Positions 1-7,582 of a stretch of DNA of 32,005 bases are shown here, one piece after another (position 1 is the stretch's first letter; the number at the start of each line of letters is the position of its first letter). Under the pieces are notes generated by a model. It saw nothing but the letters and a program-made list of their open reading frames with translations. It searched no databases and was not told the origin of the DNA. The DNA lies in the NCBI GenBank assembly GCA_013289515.1, contig JABCZU010000009.1:21683-53687 (forward strand), given 5' to 3'. The translations under genes were made by a program, and so were the position numbers. Source of the DNA: Candidatus Babelota bacterium. GTDB taxonomy: Bacteria > Babelota > Babeliae > Babelales > RVW-14.

Positions 1-32
1 TTTCCAGATACTGTTAATTTTAGGGTATTCCA

Positions 33-275
33 TTACCACAACCTTCGTTTTGCAAATGCATGACCTGAGCCAATTTTTAAATATTTTTCAAATTCAGCAG
101 CCTTATCCTTGTTATCAAAACAGATGTACGTAACAAGTTTCCATGGCCTATCATCGGTTGTGTAAATGGATGCACCATTGTTGTGCTTTTCCATGCGTTG
201 GTCAAGATTATTGGTGAAACCGATATAGGTTTTGTTGGGATTTTTTATAGACTTGATAAGATAAACGAAATACAT
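33..275 (-). CDS. GIY-YIG domain protein (UPF0213/YhbQ-like)
   Basis: This 80-residue protein is essentially a single GIY-YIG nuclease-like domain. The hallmark strands are visible near the N-terminus as YFVYLIKS and TYIGFTNNLDQRMEKHN, with the conserved Arg of the following helix, and a late KAAEFEKYLK helix. The length and architecture fit the small stand-alone UPF0213/YhbQ group, whose members are often annotated as endonucleases although few have a proven substrate. It starts with ATG at 275-273. No strong Shine-Dalgarno sequence precedes it. It stands alone at the left edge, next to the repeat-rich gene-free patch, so no pathway can be read from its neighbours. The family call is secure; the biochemical role is not. 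Confidence 0.85.
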   Translation of the reverse strand: MYFVYLIKSIKNPNKTYIGFTNNLDQRMEKHNNGASIYTTDDRPWKLVTYICFDNKDKAAEFEKYLKIGSGHAFAKRRLW

Positions 276-349
276 GAAGATAAAGATTCTGCTTTAAGAA
301 TGAGGGGCGGTTATTGTTAAAATGATACTGACTCTATTAGACTGGATGG

Positions 350-685
350 GCTAGCTACGAAGAACTGGCTGCCCGCCCTACTTCGCCACCTTCGCTAACG
401 CTCAGTAAGGCTACGAAGGGCATACTTCGCCCCTCACTTTTTCTATCAATATTCCTTGTTAAGCGAAGTCTGGCTTGCCATACGACGTGTCCTACGTAGC
501 TTTAGCGTAGTAGGAAGCTCCGTAGGAGCGAAGTTCTTTGTGGTTGGCCCTACTACGCTAGACAAGCTAGCTACGAAGGGCATACTTCGCTTCACTGTTC
601 TATTAATATCAAATAAAAAACCGTTAAGGAACTGGCTCGCCATACGAAGCTTTAGCGAAGTATGGCTGCCCCTGCTGGATACGTT
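350..685. repeat. Patch of REP-like palindromic repeats in a gene-free stretch
   Basis: The 580 bases between the GIY-YIG gene and the HAD gene hold no convincing gene. They are filled with related short units built on TACGAAG and its complement CTTCGTA. CTACGAAGGGCATACTTCGC occurs at about 411-430 and again at 571-590, and each copy can fold through CGAAG/CTTCG. GCTAGCTACGAAG occurs near 350 and 566. GAACTGGCT occurs at about 363 and 629. Imperfect palindromes lie at about 490-514 (CCTACGTAGC...TAGTAGG) and 640-665 (CCATAC...GTATGG). The arrangement resembles REP/BIME-type intergenic palindromes. Two long frames cross it on opposite strands, but their composition follows the repeats and they look spurious. 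Confidence 0.65.
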
Positions 686-857
686 TAAGGACGGAAATTT
701 CAAATTCGGTTTTAGCTTACAACATATAAAGACGGTTGTCACATCATTTGGGCTTGCGCCAACGTTTATATAAAGCCGATACGTCTTCTTAGTGTTCCCC
801 GAGCGCTTACTGTTGTGATGAGATGTGTAGTACAAATTTTTTTATGGTTTACAACGA

Positions 858-1598
858 TTACAACAACGCTTTAATTGCTTGAGGCAACATTGCCGGCGCC
901 TGGGCCAGTCCATCGGGTGATGCTTTAAGCAAAAGCTCTTGTGCATTGAATCCCCACGTAACTGCCAAAACTTTGATACCAGCTTTATGCGCAGCTTCAA
1001 TATCACGGACTTCGTCACCAACATAGATGACACGTGCCGGACTAAGATTAAAGGTATTTAAGAAACGCTTAATAACATGATGCTTGCCAAACATGCTATG
1101 ATCTTCGTAGATAACATCAAAGACATTAATGCCATTGCTAGCAAGGACATTGCGTACTAGGGCCTCACTGTTGGATGTCACAATACCTAATGTATATTCC
1201 TGGACTTTCAACGCTTCAAGCACCTCTGATATACCTGGTACCATCTGCAGGTGTGTAATATATTTACTCATGCCTTTAATAACTTGGGTGCGCAAAAATG
1301 GAACCTTGTGCCACGGCACTTTAAACTTGGCTAAAATTTCTTTCATATGCAAATGACGGAGTCCGGCCTTTTCCGCCGGTGATATTTGTACTGCATTAAC
1401 ATTACCAGCAACCTCATTGTATACCTCCAGCACCGTATCAAACGAGTCGACAAGCGTGCCATCAAAATCGAAGAGTATAAAGGGCTTTGTCGTATCGAAT
1501 GGTCGCAGTGTTTTAATAGTAGCTCGGTTAAAATACTGCCATGCGAAAAATGTTCCTGTTGCTACCACAAGCACTGCAACTAAAAATTTATTTCGCAT
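858..1598 (-). CDS. HAD-family hydrolase (phosphoglycolate-phosphatase-like) with N-terminal membrane anchor
   Basis: This 246-residue protein is a haloacid-dehalogenase superfamily phosphatase. Motif I is FDFDGTLVDS at residues 43-52, with the nucleophile Asp44 and the acid/base Asp46. Motif II is the Thr in GIVTSNSE. The motif III Lys lies in VIKRFL, and motif IV is VGDEVRDIEAA. The helical cap after motif I fits the Gph/PGMB-like subfamily, which dephosphorylates small phosphometabolites. The odd feature is the N-terminus: residues 5-20 form a hydrophobic segment after a basic start (MRNKFLVAVLVVATGTFFAW), so the enzyme is probably membrane-anchored or exported, whereas family members are usually cytosolic. 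It is transcribed alone, away from the replication module. Substrate unknown. Confidence 0.85.
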   Translation of the reverse strand: MRNKFLVAVLVVATGTFFAWQYFNRATIKTLRPFDTTKPFILFDFDGTLVDSFDTVLEVYNEVAGNVNAVQISPAEKAGLRHLHMKEILAKFKVPWHKVPFLRTQVIKGMSKYITHLQMVPGISEVLEALKVQEYTLGIVTSNSEALVRNVLASNGINVFDVIYEDHSMFGKHHVIKRFLNTFNLSPARVIYVGDEVRDIEAAHKAGIKVLAVTWGFNAQELLLKASPDGLAQAPAMLPQAIKALL

Positions 1599-1719
1599 TT
1601 ATGTATCTTTCAACAAACAAGGCCTTATTGCTTCTTCAACCATACGCGTTGTTCGATTGCTTATTATGTTTATAAACGTACTGCGTAAATCTTGTCGGAA
1701 ATATTTTCAGAAAAAAGAA

Positions 1720-1794
1720 ATAGCGACATTGATAACCGTTACTGGTGGTATAATACCACTGGATCTCAATATATAACAGTTAGGATGTCGCTAT
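1720..1794 (+). promoter_or_regulatory. Nested inverted repeats in front of the replication module
   Basis: Two nested palindromes precede the 409-aa gene. The outer pair is ATAGCGACAT (1720-1729) and its perfect reverse complement ATGTCGCTAT (1785-1794), which covers the start codon at 1793. The inner one is a perfect 15-base palindrome, GTGGTAT-A-ATACCAC (1745-1759), with a -10-like TATAAT (1749-1754) at its centre. TTGATA at 1729-1734 could serve as -35, but the spacer would be only 14 bases. AGGA at 1782-1785 is the probable ribosome binding site. A repressor-operated promoter, or a structured replication/recombination site, would both fit. That reading is inference; the palindromes are directly visible. 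Confidence 0.5.
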
Positions 1795-3022
1795 GGCAAA
1801 TTATACACCATCAAAAGAAAAAATGCTTGCGTTAGATGAACTACGAGCTATTAAAGAACGTGTCATTGAAGTTTTCAGGACTACGCAAGTAATTGGTACG
1901 CGCTTTAAAATATTACATGAACTTACAAATGTACTATTTTGCAATCAATCATTAGAGCCATATGTTAAATCGATGAAGGAAGAAGAAGATGTGGAATGCA
2001 AAAGGCTCCTGCTGCTTGAAACTGCTATTATTTCTAAGTTTGATACCGTTTTCTCTACCATTATTGCTTATGTTGAAAAACAGGGAATAAAAAATGATGC
2101 CATCAATGAGGCTATACGTAGGTACAGGGAGTCAAATTTTGATCTCCATTTTGCACTACCATATGAATTGAGAGCTTGTGCAAGGAAAATATTACAGGAA
2201 CTTTTATCTGTTTCCAGCCACCATTATGATTTTATAGCGTCAATTGTCACAATTGATGATAATGGGCTGACAGGTGAATTATTGGGCATCGTTAGTTTTG
2301 ACGAGTGGGAATGTGAATATTTACGCGTTCGACGCGTACAAGAAACTACCGCGTGGGGTAGCTGTAAGATTTTACATACGCTCTGGGTGTGTCGCGACGA
2401 TACAGCTTTGCGTCAAGCATCAAAAGGCTTTGATAATCGCAGAGCTCAACGCTTCTTTAACCTGTACCAGGCTCTTAGGTGGGCCACTTTGACCGAAGGA
2501 GGGTTTAAACAAATTTGCATGGAATTTGGTGTAGAGGATGTTGATGATTGCCTAGTGCATATTACACGAGTAGTTGATAGGATCGAAAGACCTTGGCCAA
2601 CAAAAAAAACATCAACAAATACATTACCTAAAATTTTTTATGTCTACAAAAGAGAAAGTGACAACCATCGTGCTACTATGAAATTTATTTCTTGTGATGA
2701 TACAAAACAGGCGCTTGAATTTGAAGGCAGAATGGCAAAAGGGCTTAAAGCACTAATGTCAAATAACAAAGAGATGTCATTAATGGAATTGTGTGAAGCT
2801 CTCACCGGTCTCAAGAAGGGAACTATTAAAGAAAAACTAACCAAGCAGCAGAGAAACGTTGTTACTGGCTTTACTGGAGGTGTAAATGAAATGATGGAAA
2901 AAATCTTCGGTATAAAAAAATTTCTCATATCAAGTCGTCAAAGTTGCCCCAGCAAAGGTTCTCGTATTAAGGGTTCTTATTGTATTGATCCAGAGCACTA
3001 TAAGCGTCTTTCTCCAAAATAA
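1793..3022 (+). CDS. Unrecognised 409-residue protein heading the replication module
   Basis: I do not recognise this protein. It is soluble in appearance: no signal peptide and no membrane segment. It is mostly helical and charged in its first 130 residues, which include a run of acidic residues (MKEEEDVECKR), with a mixed middle containing several Trp residues and Arg-rich stretches (EYLRVRRVQETTAWGSCK, FDNRRAQRFFNLYQALRW). The C-terminal part is Lys-rich (ALTGLKKGTIKEKLTKQQRNVVTGF), as would suit nucleic-acid binding. It is the first gene of the phage/plasmid-like block, starts at ATG 1793 behind AGGA, and is followed by a strong terminator, so it forms its own transcription unit. A replication initiator or regulator is possible from position alone. 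Confidence 0.75.
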   Translation: MANYTPSKEKMLALDELRAIKERVIEVFRTTQVIGTRFKILHELTNVLFCNQSLEPYVKSMKEEEDVECKRLLLLETAIISKFDTVFSTIIAYVEKQGIKNDAINEAIRRYRESNFDLHFALPYELRACARKILQELLSVSSHHYDFIASIVTIDDNGLTGELLGIVSFDEWECEYLRVRRVQETTAWGSCKILHTLWVCRDDTALRQASKGFDNRRAQRFFNLYQALRWATLTEGGFKQICMEFGVEDVDDCLVHITRVVDRIERPWPTKKTSTNTLPKIFYVYKRESDNHRATMKFISCDDTKQALEFEGRMAKGLKALMSNNKEMSLMELCEALTGLKKGTIKEKLTKQQRNVVTGFTGGVNEMMEKIFGIKKFLISSRQSCPSKGSRIKGSYCIDPEHYKRLSPK

Positions 3023-3095
3023 CCGCCTCGATTTCTTTTATTAATAAAATTCCTATTTTTGCTCTAAATCCATAATCAAAAATTATCACATCCTT

Positions 3096-3138
3096 ATACT
3101 GAAAACACTGTTTGTGTTGGTGTTTTCAGTATCTTTTT
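3096..3138 (+). terminator. Rho-independent terminator after the 409-aa gene
   Basis: A perfect 13-base-pair stem is formed by ATACTGAAAACAC (3096-3108) and GTGTTTTCAGTAT (3120-3132). An 11-base loop separates the arms, and CTTTTTT follows immediately. It lies 74 bases after the stop codon of the 409-aa gene and ends that transcription unit. Confidence 0.8.
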
Positions 3139-3198
3139 TGCTGCCTCGCATGCTGCCCCAGCACGCCGCAGCATACTGCCCTGTACGCTAAATCCATC

Positions 3199-3423
3199 AT
3201 GAAAAAAAATATGCAGAAACAAAAACTCATATCCGATGGATTGTCAGAACAGCAGAAGAATCAGCAAATGTTTACAGCGAACGACTTGGATCGCTTTGCT
3301 GCCTATTTTTCTCTGCTTATAACAATTGATCGGCGTATAAAGGTAACACGAACAAGCAGGGAGGTCGCTGATGTAAATAAAAAAGTTAATGATTCAGAAA
3401 TGCCGAGAGCAGTAATCGAATAA
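3199..3423 (+). CDS. Small unrecognised protein of the replication module
   Basis: This is a 74-residue hydrophilic protein starting MKKNMQKQK. I do not recognise it. The open frame extends upstream to 3112, but that part begins inside the terminator stem and encodes a Cys-rich sequence of improbable composition, so the ATG at 3199 is a better start. The body contains LDRFAAYFSLLITIDRRIKV, a plausible amphipathic helix, and ends with a Glu. No good ribosome binding site is visible. It reads in the same direction as its neighbours and sits where phage-type elements often carry small regulators. It may not be a real gene. Confidence 0.45.
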   Translation: MKKNMQKQKLISDGLSEQQKNQQMFTANDLDRFAAYFSLLITIDRRIKVTRTSREVADVNKKVNDSEMPRAVIE

Positions 3424-3432
3424 AAATAACGA

Positions 3433-3456
3433 TGCCACCGGCGACAACCGATGGCA
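3433..3456 (+). other. Hairpin in front of the 133-aa gene
   Basis: TGCCACCGG (3433-3441) pairs with CCGATGGCA (3448-3456), with one mismatch and a 6-base loop. It lies about 20 bases before the ATG at 3478. A stronger hairpin of related sequence (GCCA...TGGC core) lies in the same position before the helicase gene, which suggests a shared function. Confidence 0.5.
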
Positions 3457-3477
3457 AAAAACTTAAGAGAACTTATC

Positions 3478-3879
3478 ATGTATAATACCACAAAAGATGA
3501 TTTTAAACAACGCAAAGGCGCTCAAAACAGCTTTAAGGAAGAGCTTTTCAATGAACGCAATGCTTTGATGAGGCATTGCGCAAAGGCAATCAAAAACAAG
3601 GATGCACCGGGTTGTGCTGTTGAAATTGCTTTAAGAAAGTTCCTGATAAAATCTATAGAACCAATCATTTTTGATAATAATAGGCACGAATTCACAGTAG
3701 ATGTTAATGGAAAGCTGCGAGCTGCCTGGTATGTAGCGACCTCTGATTATATCATTGCTGATTCATTATTGGTTTCCTATGGCCTGACAGATGAACGTGC
3801 GGCATATGGTTATTTTTCGCATGCAGGTCGCTTAGATGAGCTGGAAAAACTGGCTCAGCTAAGGCTGCGACACCTATGA
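3478..3879 (+). CDS. Unrecognised 133-residue protein between small gene and helicase
   Basis: The protein is hydrophilic and mainly helical, with a mixed middle (IEPIIFDNNRHEFTVDVNGKLRAAWYVATSDYIIADSLL). I recognise no domain. The frame is open from an ATG at 3451, but that codon lies within the preceding hairpin and has no ribosome binding site. The ATG at 3478 follows AAGAGA and is preferred, giving the N-terminus MYNTTKDDF. The helicase gene downstream begins MTHDTTKRR, and the two 5' ends share the DNA string AATACCACAAAA or close to it. This hints that leader and start were duplicated during module assembly. Function unknown; the genomic position suggests a role in replication or its control. 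Confidence 0.6.
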   Translation: MYNTTKDDFKQRKGAQNSFKEELFNERNALMRHCAKAIKNKDAPGCAVEIALRKFLIKSIEPIIFDNNRHEFTVDVNGKLRAAWYVATSDYIIADSLLVSYGLTDERAAYGYFSHAGRLDELEKLAQLRLRHL

Positions 3880-3905
3880 CCTCACAGTAGAATCTTAAAA
3901 AAATA

Positions 3906-3939
3906 GAGCCATCGCCTATGGTTAATACGGCGATGGCTC
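3906..3939 (+). other. Strong hairpin in front of the helicase gene
   Basis: GAGCCATCGCC (3906-3916) and GGCGATGGCTC (3929-3939) are perfect reverse complements, forming an 11-base-pair stem with a 12-base loop. No T-run follows, so it is not a classical terminator. It ends 19 bases before the helicase ATG at 3959. It could act as a partial terminator, an mRNA stabiliser or a protein-binding site. Confidence 0.6.
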
Positions 3940-3958
3940 CAAACTCAGAAAGTTTAAC

Positions 3959-5527
3959 ATGACTCATGATACCACAAAAAGACGTAATATTAAAGATGAT
4001 CAGATCAATTTTCAGGCTTTACGTGATACTTGGCATGAGGATCAAAAGAAGCTTATAGCCGACATTAAAGCTCTTGGCTATGAGCCAGACGTACTGAAAC
4101 AATCGCTACATACAATACTTGAAGACCCCGCCGTTGGTCATGAACAAAACTCTGCGTTGTTGTCGCTGAAGGAGTCTTTTGATGAGCTTGAGGCGAGACG
4201 GAAGATTCTTTGGGCAGAGGAAGATGCCGTTGCAGAGCTAAACAAAAAACATGCGGCCATTCATACCGATCAATTTTATATTCTTACTGAAAAGCAGCAC
4301 CCGGTTTTTGGCGGTAAGGATTTTACGCTTGAGAGTAAGGAGTCATTCAAAAGCCAATATGAGCCCTACCTAATAATATGCTCGGATGGAAAGCAACGTT
4401 CAAAAGCGGCTATATTCCTGAAAAGTCCATTGCGCCGTACTTATGATGGGATTGTCTTTGATCCTATAGGTGATGATGAATTGAAGCGCTGCTATAACAT
4501 TTGGAGTGGCTTTCACAAGGAGGCGCGACAAGGCGATGCATCAAAGTATTGGGATCACCTGCGTGACAACATTTGTAATGGCAATGAGGAGGCGTACCTG
4601 TTCGTGCGTAAATGGCTGGCATGCATTTTTCAGCGTCCACAGGAAGTTCATACGGCCCTCGTGATCGTGGGAAGCCAAGGCGTAGGCAAGAATAGCTTCG
4701 TAGAGCCACTTGGTGTGCTCTTTGGCCCTCATTATGTTCTGCTGAGTAGCATCTCAGAGCTTGTATCGAATTTTAATTTTCATCTCAAAAACGCAGTGCT
4801 TATCCATGCGAATGAGGCGCTGTGGGGTGGCCACCGAAAAGAGGTTGGTGCGCTTAAGGCGATGATCACTGAAAAAACATGCCTGATCGAGGGCAAAGGA
4901 AAGGACCGCATTATGGTAAAGAATTTTAAGCACCTCATTTTAAGCAGTAACGAATCATGGCCGGTTCATCTCGACCGGGACGACCGCCGCTTCTTTGTCT
5001 TGCAAGCATCAGAAAGACACAAGGAGGACCACGCGTACTTTGCGGCACTGCAAGAACAACTGGATCATGGCGGGTACGAAGCTCTTTTGTATGACTTGCT
5101 ACACGAGAAGCTTGATGGCTTTAATCCGCGAAGATTTCCGCATAGCACAATATCTTTTGATATAAAAATGATTAGCCAGGATTCGGTCGTGCGCTATATC
5201 CACGCAGCATTGAGTGAGGGGCATTTTTGCGTAGGTGATGAGACAGAGGGCTTTTGGCAACCGGAGATCCCAAAAAACTTGGTATATCAAGACTATGCCA
5301 AGTGGTGCATTAACAATGGAGAAGCAAAGCTTCAAAATCACCAATTTGGTAAGTGGCTTAATAAGCTGGTGCCATCGATAAAAAGTATTCGCATTGGGAG
5401 CAAGAATGAGCGTATCAGTGCCTACAAATTGCCGCCTCTTGAGATTGCCAGAAAAGAATTCTGCAAGGCCTTTAATGAGCAAGAGACTATTTTTGCCCTA
5501 TCAAACGAGGAGTGGGATAGGCTGTAG
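3959..5527 (+). CDS. Phage/plasmid-type replicative helicase (DUF5906, SF3-like)
   Basis: This 522-residue protein matches the DUF5906 helicase family of phage and plasmid primase-helicases. The P-loop is VIVGSQGVGKNSF at about residues 235-247. The second acidic strand is NAVLIHANEA. The SF3-type motif C is HLILSSNE at about 325-332. It is followed by the arginine-finger-like LDRDDRRFFVL. The N-terminal 130 residues are charged and helical and contain no visible primase active site. The C-terminus holds a small domain (YQDYAKWCINNGEAKLQNHQFGKWL) typical of D5-type/P4-type helicase tails, probably a winged helix. Its role would be to unwind the element's origin. It lies directly before a candidate iteron origin and the primase gene, so helicase, origin and primase form one module. 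Family confidence is high, exact reaction inferred. Confidence 0.85.
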   Translation: MTHDTTKRRNIKDDQINFQALRDTWHEDQKKLIADIKALGYEPDVLKQSLHTILEDPAVGHEQNSALLSLKESFDELEARRKILWAEEDAVAELNKKHAAIHTDQFYILTEKQHPVFGGKDFTLESKESFKSQYEPYLIICSDGKQRSKAAIFLKSPLRRTYDGIVFDPIGDDELKRCYNIWSGFHKEARQGDASKYWDHLRDNICNGNEEAYLFVRKWLACIFQRPQEVHTALVIVGSQGVGKNSFVEPLGVLFGPHYVLLSSISELVSNFNFHLKNAVLIHANEALWGGHRKEVGALKAMITEKTCLIEGKGKDRIMVKNFKHLILSSNESWPVHLDRDDRRFFVLQASERHKEDHAYFAALQEQLDHGGYEALLYDLLHEKLDGFNPRRFPHSTISFDIKMISQDSVVRYIHAALSEGHFCVGDETEGFWQPEIPKNLVYQDYAKWCINNGEAKLQNHQFGKWLNKLVPSIKSIRIGSKNERISAYKLPPLEIARKEFCKAFNEQETIFALSNEEWDRL

Positions 5528-5599
5528 CATTTACCAGAAGACCATGGTGGTGGCATGGCTGTGGCAGAGTTGCTGAGGTCTAAAAACGACGAAGGATAG

Positions 5600-5776
5600 G
5601 GCATAGGTCATAGGTGTCAGGGCTGAGCGGGCATAAATAGAATTCCACAAGCGCTCGCCACTCCTTCTTTATGCAAAAGCCTAAGGCATGAGATCGCTAT
5701 GACAGCCATGACACCTATGACATTGATTACTAGATCAGCGTTTTTGGCACTAACTGCTATGACGTATCCTATGACA
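5600..5776. repeat. Iteron-like repeats: candidate replication origin between helicase and primase
   Basis: The 278-base gap between helicase and primase contains repeats of a 9-base unit N-Y-ATGACA. Three adjacent copies have ATGACA at 5699, 5708 and 5717, an exact 9-base period. Two more, ATGACG at 5759 and ATGACA at 5771, lie downstream. Inverted copies lie at the left: GTCATAGGT at 5607 and GTCAGGG at 5616, again 9 bases apart. GTCATAGGTGTCA (5607-5619) is the perfect reverse complement of TGACACCTATGAC (5709-5721). Iterons beside replication genes are the standard layout of theta-type plasmid and phage origins. An alternative is an operator array controlling the primase gene. Confidence 0.55.
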
Positions 5777-5805
5777 CAAATAACATCAACAGAGCGGAGA
5801 ATAAT

Positions 5806-6849
5806 ATGGATTTAATAATAGAGTTGGCAAGAGTGATAGGACTAGACCCAAAGTGGGCAGCAAGCACCGCCGGTGGTGAATATAAATCAGCATGTCCTGC
5901 TTGTGGTGGCGATGATCGCTTTTATATCCAACCATACAAGCAGCAAAAAAATTGTGTTGGGTACTATTGCTGCCGCGTATGTAAAAAAAGCGGCGATGCG
6001 ATACAATTTTGTATAGATTTTTTTGGGGATTCAGTTCAAAGTGCCTGTGATCGTCTTGGCGTTACATTGCAAGAGAAGCCGCGGTATTCAACACAGGTCT
6101 TACCGCTATTGAAAGCTTTAAAGAAACAGGCGGTACATAAACCGTTTGAGGTTATTGCACCGTCAACAGAGTGGATTAAAAAAGCTGGCGCCTTTGTTAA
6201 TTGGTCTCACGATCAACTCTTACATAACCCTGGTGCCATAAAATATTTAACACAAAGAGGAATACCGCTTGAGGCGATTAAATTGTATAAGATCGGCCTG
6301 TGCCCAAGAACTTTGCACAGGCAAAGGACTGGTTGGGGACTGCAAGATCAAGGAGATAGTAAGTATATTTGGCTACCTGAGGGAATAGTTATTCCGGTAA
6401 TCAATCCTAATGGTGATGTTATCCGTCTTAAAATAAGGCGTAAGGATTACCGTGATGGCGATGAGTTTCCTAAATATGTAGCAGTTTCGGGGAGTGCCAA
6501 TGGCCTTAATATTATTGGCGATAAATCGTGTGATACTGCGATAGTCGTAGAATCTGAGCTTGATGCCTATGCCCTGCATTATGCTGTTGGTGATTTTGCC
6601 ATCATCATAGCGGTTGGCAGCAATATAAAGAATCCAGACAACATGACGGACTACTTAGCCAAACAAAAAAGTAAGCTGCTCATTTGTTATGATAACGATG
6701 ATGCCGGTAGGAAAATGCTTGATAAATGGGCAGGCTTATATTCTCATGCCAGGGGCTATCCAACCCCAGTCGGGAAAGATATTGGAGAAGCAATCCAGGG
6801 CAATGTTAATATTAGAGAATGGTTGTTGAATGCATGCACTTGTTGGTGA
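5806..6849 (+). CDS. DNA primase with CHC2-type zinc finger and Toprim domain
   Basis: This is a 347-residue DnaG/phage-type primase that makes RNA primers for the element's replication. The N-terminal zinc-binding domain has Cys30 and Cys33 in ACPACGGDDRFYI and Cys56 and Cys59 in YCCRVCKKSGDAIQF, the usual CxxC...CxxC pattern. A central linker domain contains KYLTQRGIPLEAIKLYKIGLCP, typical of the primase region before the catalytic core. The C-terminal Toprim motifs are VVESELDA (Glu249), CYDNDDAG (Asp296 and Asp298) and GKDIGEA. Compared with cellular DnaG (about 600 residues), it lacks the C-terminal helicase-binding domain, as in mobile-element primases. It starts at ATG 5806 behind GCGGAGAATAAT. 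The partner helicase is the gene just upstream. Confidence 0.9.
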   Translation: MDLIIELARVIGLDPKWAASTAGGEYKSACPACGGDDRFYIQPYKQQKNCVGYYCCRVCKKSGDAIQFCIDFFGDSVQSACDRLGVTLQEKPRYSTQVLPLLKALKKQAVHKPFEVIAPSTEWIKKAGAFVNWSHDQLLHNPGAIKYLTQRGIPLEAIKLYKIGLCPRTLHRQRTGWGLQDQGDSKYIWLPEGIVIPVINPNGDVIRLKIRRKDYRDGDEFPKYVAVSGSANGLNIIGDKSCDTAIVVESELDAYALHYAVGDFAIIIAVGSNIKNPDNMTDYLAKQKSKLLICYDNDDAGRKMLDKWAGLYSHARGYPTPVGKDIGEAIQGNVNIREWLLNACTCW

Positions 6850-6899
6850 TATCCTTGAGGAGAGATTTACTGAACAAAATATTACGATGAGGAGCCAGG

Positions 6900-7313
6900 A
6901 TGTCCAAGAAAGCTAAAGAAGTAATACAGGCCGATCAGCTTGCTCTGCTAATCAAGACGATGAATTGCGATAATGATGATACAGGCAGGATGCTTATTTC
7001 GCAAGCTGTGAAGGCTGCCTATGCTGGTGATAGTGGCATTGATGATAATGGCCTTAATGGCGTGATTGCATTAATACGTGGAATTGGTCCGGAAGATGCA
7101 ACAGAGGTCATCCTGGTGGTCCAATTTATTGTGCTGCACCTGCAAGGGATGAGCACTATGACAAAAAATTATATCAATGCCAAAGGCCAAGGCATGATGA
7201 TGCTGCGATTGTCTCATCATGCCTTGGATATGTTACAGCGGTATCGAAGTAGAAACCAGGCGTACAATGCCTTGCATCACGAGGGCGTTGCATTGGTCGC
7301 TGATGGTCAGTAA
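6900..7313 (+). CDS. Prophage-type small protein found beside HGGxSTG genes
   Basis: This is a 137-residue soluble protein, ATG at 6900 behind GAGGAGCCAGG. The centre has the pattern GPEDATEVILVVQFIVLHLQGMSTMTKNYINAKGQ, followed by a helix ending LQRYRSRNQ. This resembles, by memory of the pattern only, a family of short alphaproteobacterial prophage proteins (pattern ...EAML..QM...H..AM.......) that usually sits directly before an HGGxSTG protein gene, exactly as here. No enzymatic motif is seen. The family link should be treated as tentative. Position and direction place it in the same operon as the primase. Confidence 0.65.
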   Translation: MSKKAKEVIQADQLALLIKTMNCDNDDTGRMLISQAVKAAYAGDSGIDDNGLNGVIALIRGIGPEDATEVILVVQFIVLHLQGMSTMTKNYINAKGQGMMMLRLSHHALDMLQRYRSRNQAYNALHHEGVALVADGQ

Positions 7314-7342
7314 CAAGACGAGCAAAATCTGGAGCACATCCC

Positions 7343-7582
7343 ATGAGATTCAAAATGGACTTTAAAAAGTTATCGCGTTGTGGTGCAAGGGCAAGAAGTA
7401 ACTTTGGACTACCATGTCGTCACGTGGCCCTAAAAAACGGAAAATGCCACTACCATGGTGGCAAGGTACCCGTCAAACACGGGCGGTATACTAAACTGGC
7501 GCGGATGGAGCGCTCCGAGCAACGACGCCTGATTACCACTATGAGAAATACATCATTATCCTTGAAGGAGTTAATCACATGA
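7343..7582 (+). CDS. HGGxSTG-type small zinc-finger-like protein
   Basis: This 79-residue basic protein carries the signature of the HGGxSTG family: RCGARARSNFGLPCRHVALKNGKCHYHGGKVPVKHGRYTK. It has three Cys and several His residues spaced like a small metal-binding knuckle (C..., LPC, GKCHYHGG). Such genes are common in prophages and integrative elements, often next to packaging genes, and their role is unknown. Here the STG part is replaced by VPVKHG, a variant. Starts at ATG 7343 or at ATG 7355 are both possible. It overlaps the next gene by four bases (ATGA), a sign of translational coupling. Confidence 0.8.
   Translation: MRFKMDFKKLSRCGARARSNFGLPCRHVALKNGKCHYHGGKVPVKHGRYTKLARMERSEQRRLITTMRNTSLSLKELIT

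Noticed and set aside
446-835. Two long opposing open frames (minus 446-835 and plus 456-773)
   Set aside because: They overlap each other, are built from the REP-like repeats, have odd composition and no ribosome binding site or recognisable domain.
3112-3198. Longer N-terminus for the small protein at 3199-3423
   Set aside because: It begins inside the terminator stem and encodes an implausible Cys-rich stretch.
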